A stretch of DNA of 64,000 nt, taken from the NCBI RefSeq assembly GCF_046557615.1, contig NZ_JBKIII010000002.1, positions 744,001-808,000 on the forward strand, given 5' to 3'. Within the stretch, counting starts at the first letter, position 1, and each line of letters opens with the position of its first letter. The position numbers were made by a program, and so were the translations under genes. The notes below the pieces were generated by a model. The model was not told where the DNA came from. It did no database searches and was given only the letters and a program-made list of their open reading frames with translations. The DNA comes from Haloferax sp046557615 (lineage in GTDB: Archaea > Halobacteriota > Halobacteria > Halobacteriales > Haloferacaceae). Shown one piece after another: positions 40,292 to 48,495 of the stretch.

Positions 40292-41969
40292 ATTCAATCC
40301 CGGCGACTACGACATTTCGGAACTCGGCCCAGCCATCAAAGACATCGAAGATGTGGGTGAGTTAGAAGAGATACTGCAAGCAGAACACCGCGGCGAGAAC
40401 CGCGCGGGCGCGATTGCGCTCATCGAGAGCCGAATCAAGAAGTTCTCCGAGAGCGACGAACCGGAGGACGTCGAAGGACTCGACCTCGATTCGATGAGTG
40501 CAGCCGAGGTGGGTAACGCACTGCAATCGATCGACGAGGTTTCGGACCTCGATTCACTGCTCGAACGAGAAGAGTCGGGAAAAGACCGCGATTCGGTCAA
40601 ACGACTCATCAACAAACGCCGCGACTCGATTCAGGGAAGCGACAAGCAGGCCGAAGAACTCGAAATCATCGAGAAGACGGCCGAAGAGCGACACCCAGAC
40701 CTCTCGCATCCGACGCGCGACAAGCGCCACGTTCGTGCGCTTCACAACGGCAACTACCGCGACATGTGGGTCTACTGCGAGACGCAAGCGGGCGAACTCG
40801 TCGATGTCTCGAAAGAGATGCTCGGCAAGGCCCGGGCGTTGATGGACCAGTACAACGAGGACTACGACGAAGAAGAGCGCGTCGTCGCCGTACTCATCGG
40901 GTCTGACGTGAGCAAACACGTCGCCGACACCATCGCCTACGGGGCGGACGTCGTCGTCGTCCGCGAAGACCCGCGACTCGAACGCTTCCAGCACAAACCC
41001 TACACAGAAATCTTCTGTGACATGGCACGTGGCGGGGCGACCCACACAGAGAACGAGAGCAACGGCGGCCGAGACGAAGCGTGGCGTGACTACGACAAAC
41101 CGCGGTACGTGCTGTTCCCGGCGACGAATAACGGCCGCGACTTGTCGGCGCTCGCCCAAGCCGAACTCGACTCGGGTCTCGCAAGCGACTGTTCTGGCCT
41201 CTACATCACAGAAGAGGTCATCTCGAACCCGGTCAAAACCGGCGTCGCAGGCGAGAAAAAGGAGTTCAGTCGCGTGCTTCACATGAAGCGCCCCGACTTC
41301 TCCGGATTCGAATACTCGACGATTCTCTGTATCGACAACCCGACTCGGGAGTTCCACCCACAGGGTGCATCAGTCATCCCCGGTAGCTTCCCGATTCCCG
41401 AACAAGACCCCGACCGCGAGGGTCTCGTCGTCACCCACGAGGCACCGCTCGAATCCGAGTGGTTCCGCGTCTCGGTCACCGATTACGACCAACTCGACGA
41501 GGGAATCGACCTCACCGGCCACGAGGTCATCGTCGCGTTTGGTCGTGGCATCGGCGACGACCCGACCCGCGGTGTCGAACTCGTCAAGGAACTCGCAGAC
41601 CAGTTCGAAGACAGCGAAATCGGCGTCACGCGCGGTATCGTCACGGGGTCGTTCAAATTCGACGGCCACGTGGAGCAGTACACCAACGAAGACAGACAAA
41701 TCGGCGAGACCGGACAGGTCGTCGCGCCGAAACTCTACATCGCGGCGGGCATCTCGGGTGCGGTCCAGCACAAAGTCGGGATGGACGAGTCGGATACGAT
41801 TATCGCCATCAACACCGACCCGAACGCCCGCATCCGCGACTTCTCGGACTACTTCATCGAAGGCGACCTGTTCGAGGTCCTGCCGCAACTCACGGAAGCA
41901 CTCAAACAGGGGACGTTCAGCGCCGCGCTCGCGAGCGACGGCGGCGAAAAACGAGGTGACTCACAATGA
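40284..41969 (+). CDS. etfA: Electron transfer flavoprotein alpha subunit with duplicated N-terminal module
   Basis: A 561-residue protein, against about 320 for ordinary EtfA. The ETF alpha domain starts near residue 156 (NYRDMWVYCETQAGELVDVS). The FAD motif APKLYIAAGISGAVQHKVGM and SDTIIAINTDPNARI are near the C-terminus. The first 120 residues hold two similar helical units, residues 11-54 and 73-116. Both follow the pattern E-x-G-x-A-hydrophobic-x-x-I-acidic-acidic-V, then L-x-x-[IL]-L-x-x-E and a later Arg. The function of this module is unknown; it is acidic and should be solvent-exposed. The gene overlaps etfB by eight bases and fixC by four. GGAGG at 40271-40275 lies before the start. 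Confidence 0.93.
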   Translation: MTEFNPGDYDISELGPAIKDIEDVGELEEILQAEHRGENRAGAIALIESRIKKFSESDEPEDVEGLDLDSMSAAEVGNALQSIDEVSDLDSLLEREESGKDRDSVKRLINKRRDSIQGSDKQAEELEIIEKTAEERHPDLSHPTRDKRHVRALHNGNYRDMWVYCETQAGELVDVSKEMLGKARALMDQYNEDYDEEERVVAVLIGSDVSKHVADTIAYGADVVVVREDPRLERFQHKPYTEIFCDMARGGATHTENESNGGRDEAWRDYDKPRYVLFPATNNGRDLSALAQAELDSGLASDCSGLYITEEVISNPVKTGVAGEKKEFSRVLHMKRPDFSGFEYSTILCIDNPTREFHPQGASVIPGSFPIPEQDPDREGLVVTHEAPLESEWFRVSVTDYDQLDEGIDLTGHEVIVAFGRGIGDDPTRGVELVKELADQFEDSEIGVTRGIVTGSFKFDGHVEQYTNEDRQIGETGQVVAPKLYIAAGISGAVQHKVGMDESDTIIAINTDPNARIRDFSDYFIEGDLFEVLPQLTEALKQGTFSAALASDGGEKRGDSQ

Positions 41970-43630
41970 CGGAATACGAACACTACGAAGCAATCGTCAT
42001 CGGGGCCGGACCCGGTGGCGCGGCAGCCGCGGCAACGCTCGCAAACTACGGTATCGAGACGCTCGTCCTCGAACGCGGCGTCGAGGCCGGGTCGAAGAAC
42101 GTCTCCGGTGGACTCATCTACGCCGAGGAATCCTCGCCGTACACCATCGACAGCCTCTTTCCGGGATTCCGTGAGGAGGCCGCAGAACGACCCGTCACCG
42201 ACTACCGCATCCACAACATCGCCGGTACGAAGGTCGAATCGTTCGACCTGACCAAACTCCACGAACACGACACCGAGTGGTGTGACGCCGTTCTTCGGCG
42301 CAAGATGGACTCGTGGCTCGAAGACCGAGTTCACGAACGAGCCCGCGAGACGGGCGGTGGCGTGCTGACTGGCGTCCACGTCAACGGCCTACTCCGCGAC
42401 CAGGGTGAAATCATCGGCGTCACGATGGACGAAATCGACCCCATAACCGCCGACGTCATCATCGCCGCCGACGGGGTGAACTCCGAAGTCGCCCGCGCCG
42501 CCGGGCTGATGGACTGGGACGACCCGAGTGAGTGGTTCCAAGGCGTCAAAGCGGTCGTCGATATGCCGCACGACGTTATCGCCGAGCGATTCGACGTCGG
42601 TGACGACGAAGGGGTCGCACACCTGTTCTCGGGCGACCTGTTCCAAGACGTTCGCGGCGGTGGGTTCCTCTATACGAATCAGGACACCCTCTCTATCGGG
42701 ACGGTGTTCCACCTCGACAGCCTCGTCGCCGAACGCGCCGAACCGCACGAACTGCTCGATGCACTCTTGACCCACCCACTGCTGGCTGATTGGCTCGGCG
42801 ACGACTACCACGAGTTGGAGTACAGCGCGAAACTCGTCCCCGACTCGAAGAAGGTAGCACTGCGCGAACCACACTTGGGTCGCCTGATGGTCGTCGGCGA
42901 CGCCGCCGGGCAGATGCAGGCCCAAGGCCCAATCATCAAGGGGATGAACCACGCGGTAACCGCGGGCGCACTCGCCGCCGAAGCCTACGCACAGGCGAAA
43001 TCGCGCAACAAAACCGAACAGGCGGGCGAACTCTACGCGAAGAAACTCCGCGACAACGGCGTGATGCGCAAACTCCGCCCGAGAGGCTACGACACCCTGC
43101 GGGGTCTCACAGAAAACGAGACGGTGACCGACGTGGTGGACGACGTCCTCACGTCGTTCGTCGGCAGAGCGGCGATTCGCGGGCTTTCGGGGCAACTCGA
43201 ACGCCTCTACAACACGCCCGCGCTCTCGGCGCTGATTCCCGACACGCGAACGCCGTACGTCACGCTCCCAACCGTCATCGGCGAGGAACTCGGCGTTCCA
43301 ATCCGCGAGACGAGCAACGTCACGCCGCCGACGCTCGAAGCCAGAATCGGCGAACTTCGGTACGACACAGACATCGGGTCGCCGCACATCGAACTCCTCG
43401 ACAACGATTACGACGTGAGTGGGGCGGCAGTCGCAGCGTGTCCCGTCTCTGCGGTCGGATTCGGTGGCGGGTGCTACCGCGACGAAGTTATCCGAACCAA
43501 CGGCTCTGAAGAACACGTCGTCAGCCTCGACACGCAACCCTGCGTCGAGTGCGGAACCTGCGCCGTCGTTGCGAAGACGAAGTGGACGCACCCACGCGGC
43601 GGCAAGGGCGTGGACTTCATGGAAGGGTAG
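41966..43630 (+). CDS. fixC: FixC-FixX type ETF:quinone oxidoreductase
   Basis: A 554-residue flavoprotein of the FixC/geranylgeranyl reductase superfamily. The N-terminal FAD motif is IGAGPGGAAAAATLA (about 13-27), followed by ERGVEAGSKNVSGGLIY. VVGDAAGQMQAQGPIIKGMNHA near 312 is the second FAD motif. After about residue 450 comes a ferredoxin-like domain with CPVSAVGFGGGCY and CVECGTCAVVAKTKW, corresponding to a separate FixX protein in bacteria. So FixC and FixX are fused. It passes electrons from EtfAB to quinone at the membrane. It overlaps etfA by four bases and is followed three bases later by the gene at 43634. Confidence 0.93.
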   Translation: MTEYEHYEAIVIGAGPGGAAAAATLANYGIETLVLERGVEAGSKNVSGGLIYAEESSPYTIDSLFPGFREEAAERPVTDYRIHNIAGTKVESFDLTKLHEHDTEWCDAVLRRKMDSWLEDRVHERARETGGGVLTGVHVNGLLRDQGEIIGVTMDEIDPITADVIIAADGVNSEVARAAGLMDWDDPSEWFQGVKAVVDMPHDVIAERFDVGDDEGVAHLFSGDLFQDVRGGGFLYTNQDTLSIGTVFHLDSLVAERAEPHELLDALLTHPLLADWLGDDYHELEYSAKLVPDSKKVALREPHLGRLMVVGDAAGQMQAQGPIIKGMNHAVTAGALAAEAYAQAKSRNKTEQAGELYAKKLRDNGVMRKLRPRGYDTLRGLTENETVTDVVDDVLTSFVGRAAIRGLSGQLERLYNTPALSALIPDTRTPYVTLPTVIGEELGVPIRETSNVTPPTLEARIGELRYDTDIGSPHIELLDNDYDVSGAAVAACPVSAVGFGGGCYRDEVIRTNGSEEHVVSLDTQPCVECGTCAVVAKTKWTHPRGGKGVDFMEG

Positions 43631-43633
43631 TCG

Positions 43634-44071
43634 ATGCCGATGACAGACGAGCATCGAGACGGACTACAAGCCGAGACCCGCCGCGACCCGGAACACGTCC
43701 GGTTCGGCGAGCGTGTGAGAACACTGGCCGAAGAGGCCCGGAAAGCACGCGAATCGTTCGAGCCACCGCCGGACGAAGCGGACACAGCTACGATTGAGTC
43801 GCAGGCGCTCGCGTACGCTCGCGACGGTGTCGGCCCGGTCGTCGCACTCTACATCGAGGCGCGAACCGGTGGGCGGATGGTCGCGTTCACACAAGAGGAG
43901 TTCCGACTGCTCCAGCGGGCACTCAACGATTGGCTCTCGCTCTACGTCCGGTGTTATGGCGTCGAGTTCGACCCAGAGTTTACCGTTCGGGAGGCCGCAG
44001 AAATCCTCCTCAGAACACACAGCGCACTCGATACGGCGCAACTGCTGACGTGTGTTCCGCCCCGGTATTGA
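43634..44071 (+). CDS. Conserved protein of the ETF/FixC operon, unknown
   Basis: A 145-residue acidic protein starting MPMTDEHRDGLQAETRRDPEHV. The C-terminal two thirds are likely helical, with the segments PVVALYIEARTGGRMVAFTQEEF and LNDWLSLYVRCYGVEFDPEFT. There are only two cysteines and no recognised cofactor motif. It follows fixC by three bases, so it is almost certainly cotranslated and may be an assembly or regulatory factor for the quinone oxidoreductase. I do not recognise the family with confidence. Confidence 0.85.
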   Translation: MPMTDEHRDGLQAETRRDPEHVRFGERVRTLAEEARKARESFEPPPDEADTATIESQALAYARDGVGPVVALYIEARTGGRMVAFTQEEFRLLQRALNDWLSLYVRCYGVEFDPEFTVREAAEILLRTHSALDTAQLLTCVPPRY

Positions 44072-44172
44072 CGCGAAATTCGCCCATTCCGGGCCGTGAA
44101 ATCCGATTCAACGCTGTGTCTGTCTAGAATATCACGAATAACAATTAATAATGTGGGCTGTGATACCATGCC

Positions 44173-44907
44173 ATGGAAGTAACTGACTCTCTGAATTTCG
44201 ACCACAAGGACCGCAAGGACATCTACGAATACATCGAGAGCCACGGCTCCGTTCGAGAAGACGAAGTCCGACGGGCACTCAATTTCGACCCTGCCGCGCT
44301 CGGGACACACCTGACGATTCTGCGCCGAGACGGCTACATCAGAAAGGTCGGGAACCACGTCGAAGTCGCCTACGCGACCGAAGAGGAACGAACGGCGAAG
44401 CTGGGCGACCTCGAGGTCACGATTCGAATGGCCCAAGATGTCGATTTAGAGAGCCTCTTGGACGCCATCAACGAGGTCGCAGAAGAGGGAACCTACATCG
44501 AAGCCGAGACTGTCGCCGACGTCCTCGACCACGAAGAAGTCGTCTTGCGACACAACGAACTCTCCTCGCGGATGATGTTCGTCGCAACCGTGGACGACGA
44601 CCTCGCTGGGTGGGTCCATCTCGACCTGCCGGAGGCCGCAAAACTGAGTCACACCGCAGTACTCACCGTCGGTGTTCGCGCCGATTACCGAGGCCACGGC
44701 ATCGGCAACGAACTGCTCGGTCGCGGCACCGAATGGGCGCGGGAACACGGATTCGAAAAACTCTACAACAGCATTCCGGCGACGAACAAGGGGGCAATCA
44801 CCTTCCTCGAAGACCACGGGTGGGAGACCGAAGCCACCCGCGAGAAGCACTACAAAATCGACGACGAGTACGTCGATGAAGTGATGATGGCTGTCTCACT
44901 TCGATAA
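44173..44907 (+). CDS. HTH domain plus GNAT acetyltransferase fusion
   Basis: A 244-residue two-domain protein. Residues about 8-70 form a winged helix-turn-helix (KDRKDIYEYIESHGSVREDEVRRALNF, then a wing). Residues about 80-244 form a GNAT acetyltransferase, with the acetyl-CoA motif LTVGVRADYRGHGIGNELLGRG and the later PATNKGAITFLEDHGW. A transcription-factor fusion to an acetyltransferase suggests a regulator that responds to acetyl-CoA or modifies protein partners at promoters; no target is known. A TATA (AATTAATAAT, 44140-44149) lies about 28 bases before the ATG. Confidence 0.88.
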   Translation: MEVTDSLNFDHKDRKDIYEYIESHGSVREDEVRRALNFDPAALGTHLTILRRDGYIRKVGNHVEVAYATEEERTAKLGDLEVTIRMAQDVDLESLLDAINEVAEEGTYIEAETVADVLDHEEVVLRHNELSSRMMFVATVDDDLAGWVHLDLPEAAKLSHTAVLTVGVRADYRGHGIGNELLGRGTEWAREHGFEKLYNSIPATNKGAITFLEDHGWETEATREKHYKIDDEYVDEVMMAVSLR

Positions 44908-44946
44908 GACGCCAAACCGAACGGTCGCCGTCCGGTCCCGCAAACA

Positions 44947-45111
44947 CTACTTCCAATATTTTTCTGCACCGTCGAGTGGTTCGGCTACGACACCATCTTG
45001 CTGGACGAGTACGCGCCCGTGCGCGGTACACACGTCTCTGTTCTCGTCCCACGGAATGTAGAGCCTGACAGCGGCGGGATTCTCACAGCCGTCTTCGCTA
45101 CACGTCTCCAT
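44947..45111 (-). CDS. Small zinc-finger protein (DUF8014-like)
   Basis: A 54-residue protein beginning METCSEDGCENPAAVRLYIPWDENRDVCTAHGR. Three cysteines (3, 8 and 27) plus a His form a likely zinc site. The rest is an amphipathic tail ending GAEKYWK. It starts either at the ATG at 45111 or at an in-frame ATG at 45156; the shorter form is the one I recall as typical. It follows tmcA on the same strand (stop at 45168) and may be cotranscribed with it. Function unknown. Confidence 0.75.
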   Translation of the reverse strand: METCSEDGCENPAAVRLYIPWDENRDVCTAHGRVLVQQDGVVAEPLDGAEKYWK

Positions 45112-45167
45112 ACACACGCTTCGTAGCGAAGCGACATCGCTGTACTGCAGGCCCATCGAATCGCCCG

Positions 45168-47456
45168 TCAGTCCAGATACCGGTCGCGCTCGGTGTGGGC
45201 CCCGGGTGTGCCGAATCTATCGACAACCGGCTGGTAGGCCGCACCGAGTGCCCGCATCGCTTGACTCGTGGAGTGATATTCGAGGTCGTCCGCAACGTCG
45301 CCCCACGAGTGTGCTTGGAGGACTTTTCGGACGATGAGGCGCTCTTGGCGCTCGTCTAACTCCTCCGGGTTGGTGAGATACGCGAGCGCGAGTCTCCGAA
45401 ACGCGCCGAGCGCGATAATCGACAGGCCGGGACCGTAGGCCGCACTGGCGACAGTCCGCCACTCGTACGGAGACAGTTCTGGCGTGTACGGCGACCGAGT
45501 CGCTCGAAGCGCCCCGCGAACCACGTCGGGGTCGAGGTCCGAAAGGAGGTCCGAGAGCATGTCGATGGTGCGACCGAGGAAGTACGACGTATGGCGGTCT
45601 GCGAGTTCGTGGCCCGCATCGGAGAGTGGACAGAGCATGAGCGCCGAGTGTTCGCCGCTGGTGTCGTTGCGAGTCGTCGAGAGGTAGACCGTCCCGTAGC
45701 CGTTTCGGTGCCAAAACCTGAGGAGTTCGGGCGTGGCACCGAAGCCGACACCCAGATAATCGACTTCGCCCGCGAACTCGTCTCGAATCTCGCCGAGGAG
45801 TCGTGAACCGAGACCCTGACTGCGGACGGCGTGATGGGTGGCGATGCGCATGACGCGATAGCCGACTGGGATTCCCGCATCTTCGTCACGGAGTTGACTC
45901 GTGAACACGTCGGGAAGCATGTTTCCCCGAATACGCCCGCCGAAGTACATGTGGTTGCGCGTCGCTTCGTCTAATCCTCCTTCGCGCGCGAGGAGCGCGA
46001 CAGAGACGACGTGGCCGTCGTGGGTGAGCGCCCGAAGGGTGAGGTTCGGCGCATCGAGGAGGCGCGCCAAGTCGTCGGGTTCGGTCCGATAGTGAGCGAG
46101 GACGAGCAAGCCAAAGACCTCTCGAAGCAGGTGTTCGTCGGCCAGCAGGTTCTCGGGAGTGAACGTTCGGTACGCTACCGAGTCAGTCGTCGCATCGGAG
46201 ACGAGTTGGTCCACCGGCGGGCGGGCATCGAGCAAGAGCGCACGGAACGTCCACGATTCGAGCGGGTCGCCCGCCGCGTAGCGAATCGGATGGTCGAGTC
46301 GAACGTCCGAAACGTCGAAGTCGGAGTCGTCGAGGCGGCCACGAAATCGAACCGCGAACCCGCGGCCTGCGCCTTCGTAGCCGCGGACTGTCGTACAGAA
46401 GGCGACGGCGGGGGCATCGAGGAACGACGTGAGCAAGCGAACCGAGAGCGCCGCCGCCTCGTCGACGACGAGTGCGTCGATATCGCCGAGGGTGGATTCG
46501 ACTTCGGTCGGTGGGACGTATCGAACGCTGCCTCCAGCGTTCGATTGGAGGTCGTACTGTTCTCTCGAATCGAGTTCATCGAGTTCGGCCAGCAATCGTT
46601 CGGCGCGTTCGAACACTTCGGCGGCGTTCTGTGTGCCGGGGGCGGTTACGACGACGTGCTTTCCTTCGGCGGCGAGGCTTCCCGCGGCGAGTCCGGCGGC
46701 ACTCGACTTTCCACGGCCACGGTCGGCTTCGACCACGACGGCGTTGCCGGGTGTGCAGAGCGATTCGAGTGCAGCGAGGGTCTCCGACTGGTCGGCAGTG
46801 AGACAGTCCTCGTATGCGCGGGTGGGAAACACGTGCGTCTTCGGGACGAACGCATCCGGAACCTCGAAGTGGATTCCCTGCTCGTGGGTTCCGTCGCGTT
46901 CGAGAGTTTGGGAACCGAGGTCCACGAGTGCGATGCCGGGGTGGTCCCGAAGCGTCGAGACGAGGCGACTACGGAAGTGGTCGCTCACGTCGTCGAGCGA
47001 GAAGGGTGGGACGGCGAGGCGTTCGTCGAACTCGTCGTGGCAGGCGGGCCACGCGTCGAGCGACGGGGTGAGAAGAACGAGCAGGCCGCCGCCATCGACT
47101 GCGCCCGCGACGCGCCCCAGTGTATTGGGCGAGAACGATTCGTGGGCATCGAGGACGACGAGGCTTCGCGTGGTTCCGAGGAGTTCCGAGGCGTGGATGG
47201 GTTCGACTCGGTGGAAGCGAAATCCCTCTCGACTCGTGACGAACGTTACCTCGTCGTCGAGAATGTCTGTACCACGGACAACGTCGAAGGCGGCGTCGAT
47301 ACCGGCATCTCTGTCACCGGCGAGGACGATGACTCGCCGTTGGTTCGTCGCCATCGCGTCGTCGCGGCAGGCGTTCGCGAGGGCTTCGATGTCCACGTCG
47401 GTGACGGGTTTTGTGGGCGTCGTATCGTCGCGGGCGTCGTCGCCGGGACCGTTCAT
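45168..47456 (-). CDS. tmcA: tRNA(Met) cytidine acetyltransferase TmcA
   Basis: A 762-residue enzyme making ac4C at the wobble position of elongator tRNA-Met, and in archaea also on other tRNA and rRNA sites. An N-terminal DUF1726 domain (1-190) precedes a RNA helicase-like ATPase, with the P-loop VEADRGRGKSSAAGLAAG near residue 245 and VVDEAAAL. The GNAT domain follows at about 430-600 (RIATHHAVRSQGLGSRLLGEIRDEF). The C-terminal RNA-binding tail completes the family layout. It requires ATP and acetyl-CoA. The gene diverges from the L7Ae operon and shares the 239-base spacer with it. Confidence 0.95.
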   Translation of the reverse strand: MNGPGDDARDDTTPTKPVTDVDIEALANACRDDAMATNQRRVIVLAGDRDAGIDAAFDVVRGTDILDDEVTFVTSREGFRFHRVEPIHASELLGTTRSLVVLDAHESFSPNTLGRVAGAVDGGGLLVLLTPSLDAWPACHDEFDERLAVPPFSLDDVSDHFRSRLVSTLRDHPGIALVDLGSQTLERDGTHEQGIHFEVPDAFVPKTHVFPTRAYEDCLTADQSETLAALESLCTPGNAVVVEADRGRGKSSAAGLAAGSLAAEGKHVVVTAPGTQNAAEVFERAERLLAELDELDSREQYDLQSNAGGSVRYVPPTEVESTLGDIDALVVDEAAALSVRLLTSFLDAPAVAFCTTVRGYEGAGRGFAVRFRGRLDDSDFDVSDVRLDHPIRYAAGDPLESWTFRALLLDARPPVDQLVSDATTDSVAYRTFTPENLLADEHLLREVFGLLVLAHYRTEPDDLARLLDAPNLTLRALTHDGHVVSVALLAREGGLDEATRNHMYFGGRIRGNMLPDVFTSQLRDEDAGIPVGYRVMRIATHHAVRSQGLGSRLLGEIRDEFAGEVDYLGVGFGATPELLRFWHRNGYGTVYLSTTRNDTSGEHSALMLCPLSDAGHELADRHTSYFLGRTIDMLSDLLSDLDPDVVRGALRATRSPYTPELSPYEWRTVASAAYGPGLSIIALGAFRRLALAYLTNPEELDERQERLIVRKVLQAHSWGDVADDLEYHSTSQAMRALGAAYQPVVDRFGTPGAHTERDRYLD

Positions 47457-47539
47457 ATATTCGTTACAGAGTCAGACGAAAAGGGCGTTTCTTTCGGTGC
47501 GTGTGGGCGCGTCGCACGGCGATGAGATTTTGAAAGCGC

Positions 47540-47695
47540 TTTTATGGGGTCCTGAGTAAGGAATGGTTACAGCCTGTCCGGGGTTGATGAACCTCCTTGC
47601 CGTAAGGGATAACTCGTGCGCACCGGTTGCGACGGACCGACTGGTGACGCCGGTGAGGGAGTCGAGCCCGCGAACAGGAACATAGGTGAACAACA
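47540..47695 (+). promoter_or_regulatory. Promoter and structured 5' leader of the rpl7ae operon
   Basis: A TATA-like box TTTTATG (47540-47546) predicts a start near 47567, giving a leader of about 125 nucleotides. It can fold as a closed domain: CCTGT (47573-47577) pairs with ACAGG (47675-47679), enclosing GGTT-gatg-AACC (47582-47593), CCTT-gccgt-AAGG (47595-47607), and CACCGG (47621-47626) with CCGGTG (47650-47655), backed by CTCG/CGAG (47613-47616, 47663-47666). L7Ae is known to bind kink-turns and, in Sulfolobus, to repress its own message, so an autoregulatory site is plausible. A near-C-box TTGATGA lies at 47584-47590. Confidence 0.55.
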
Positions 47696-48058
47696 ATGGC
47701 TGTCTACGTAGACTTCGACGTACCGGCCGACCTCGCTGACAGCGCCGTCGAGGCGCTCGAGGTCGCCCGAGATACTGGTATCGTGAAGAAAGGAACCAAC
47801 GAAACGACCAAGTCCATCGAGCGTGGCAACGCAAAGCTCGTGCTTGTCGCCGAGGACGTCTCGCCCGAAGAGATCGTCATGCACATCCCCGAGATTGCAG
47901 ACGAGAAGGGTATTCCGTTCATCTTCGTCGAGACGCAGGACGACATCGGCCACGCCGCCGGCCTCGAAGTCGGCAGTGCTGCCGCAGCCATCGTCGACGC
48001 TGGCGAGGCTTCGGAGCAGGTCGAAGACATCGCGACCAAGGTCGAGGACCTTCGATAA
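47696..48058 (+). CDS. rpl7ae: 50S ribosomal protein L7Ae
   Basis: A 120-residue L7Ae, the kink-turn binder that serves in the large subunit, in C/D and H/ACA guide RNPs and in archaeal RNase P. The RNA-binding signature GIVKKGTNETTKSIERGNAKLVLVAEDVSP and PEIADEKGIPFIFVETQDDIGHAAG are complete. The length is standard. First gene of the unit rpl7ae-rps28e-rpl24e-ndk with spacings of 6, 2 and 0 bases. Its leader is long and structured, suggesting autoregulation. Confidence 0.97.
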   Translation: MAVYVDFDVPADLADSAVEALEVARDTGIVKKGTNETTKSIERGNAKLVLVAEDVSPEEIVMHIPEIADEKGIPFIFVETQDDIGHAAGLEVGSAAAAIVDAGEASEQVEDIATKVEDLR

Positions 48059-48064
48059 CCGACC

Positions 48065-48289
48065 ATGAGCGCGGACGAACAAGCCAACGACTCGACGTCT
48101 GCTGAAGTCATCGAAGTCGTTGGAAAGACTGGGATGCACGGCGAGGCCATGCAGGTCAAGTGCCGCATCCAGGAAGGCTCCAATCAGGGCCGCATCATCA
48201 CGCGAAACGTGCTGGGTCCCGTCCGAGAGGGCGACATCCTGCAGCTCCGTGAGACCCAGCGTGACGCTGACTCCATTGGAGGACAGTAA
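48065..48289 (+). CDS. rps28e: 30S ribosomal protein S28e
   Basis: A 74-residue S28e of the archaeal/eukaryotic small subunit. The motif GMHGEAMQVKCRIQEGSNQGRIITRNVLGPVREGDIL is diagnostic. An acidic N-terminal tail of about 10 residues is haloarchaeal. Sixth base after the L7Ae stop, so cotranslated. Confidence 0.96.
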   Translation: MSADEQANDSTSAEVIEVVGKTGMHGEAMQVKCRIQEGSNQGRIITRNVLGPVREGDILQLRETQRDADSIGGQ

Positions 48290-48291
48290 TC

Positions 48292-48495
48292 ATGGTGGAA
48301 AAGCGAACCTGCGATTACAGTGGTGACGAAATCGAGCCCGGTACGGGCACGATGTACGTCAAGAACGACGGTACCGTTCTCCACTTCAAGGACTCCAAAG
48401 CAGAGAAGAACTACTTCCTCGGGCGCGAAGCCCGCGACCTTGAGTGGACGGAAGCAGGCCGCCGCCAGCGCGGTCGCCAATCGGGGGACAACTAA
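48292..48495 (+). CDS. rpl24e: 50S ribosomal protein L24e
   Basis: A 67-residue zinc-ribbon L24e. It begins MVEKRTCDYSGDEIEPGTGTMYV and includes KNYFLGREARDLEWTEAGR. Only the first Cys of the usual zinc pair set is seen (TCDYSG), so zinc binding may have been lost in this lineage. This is common in haloarchaeal L24e and is a family statement from memory. Its stop and the ndk start abut (TAAATG). Confidence 0.93.
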   Translation: MVEKRTCDYSGDEIEPGTGTMYVKNDGTVLHFKDSKAEKNYFLGREARDLEWTEAGRRQRGRQSGDN

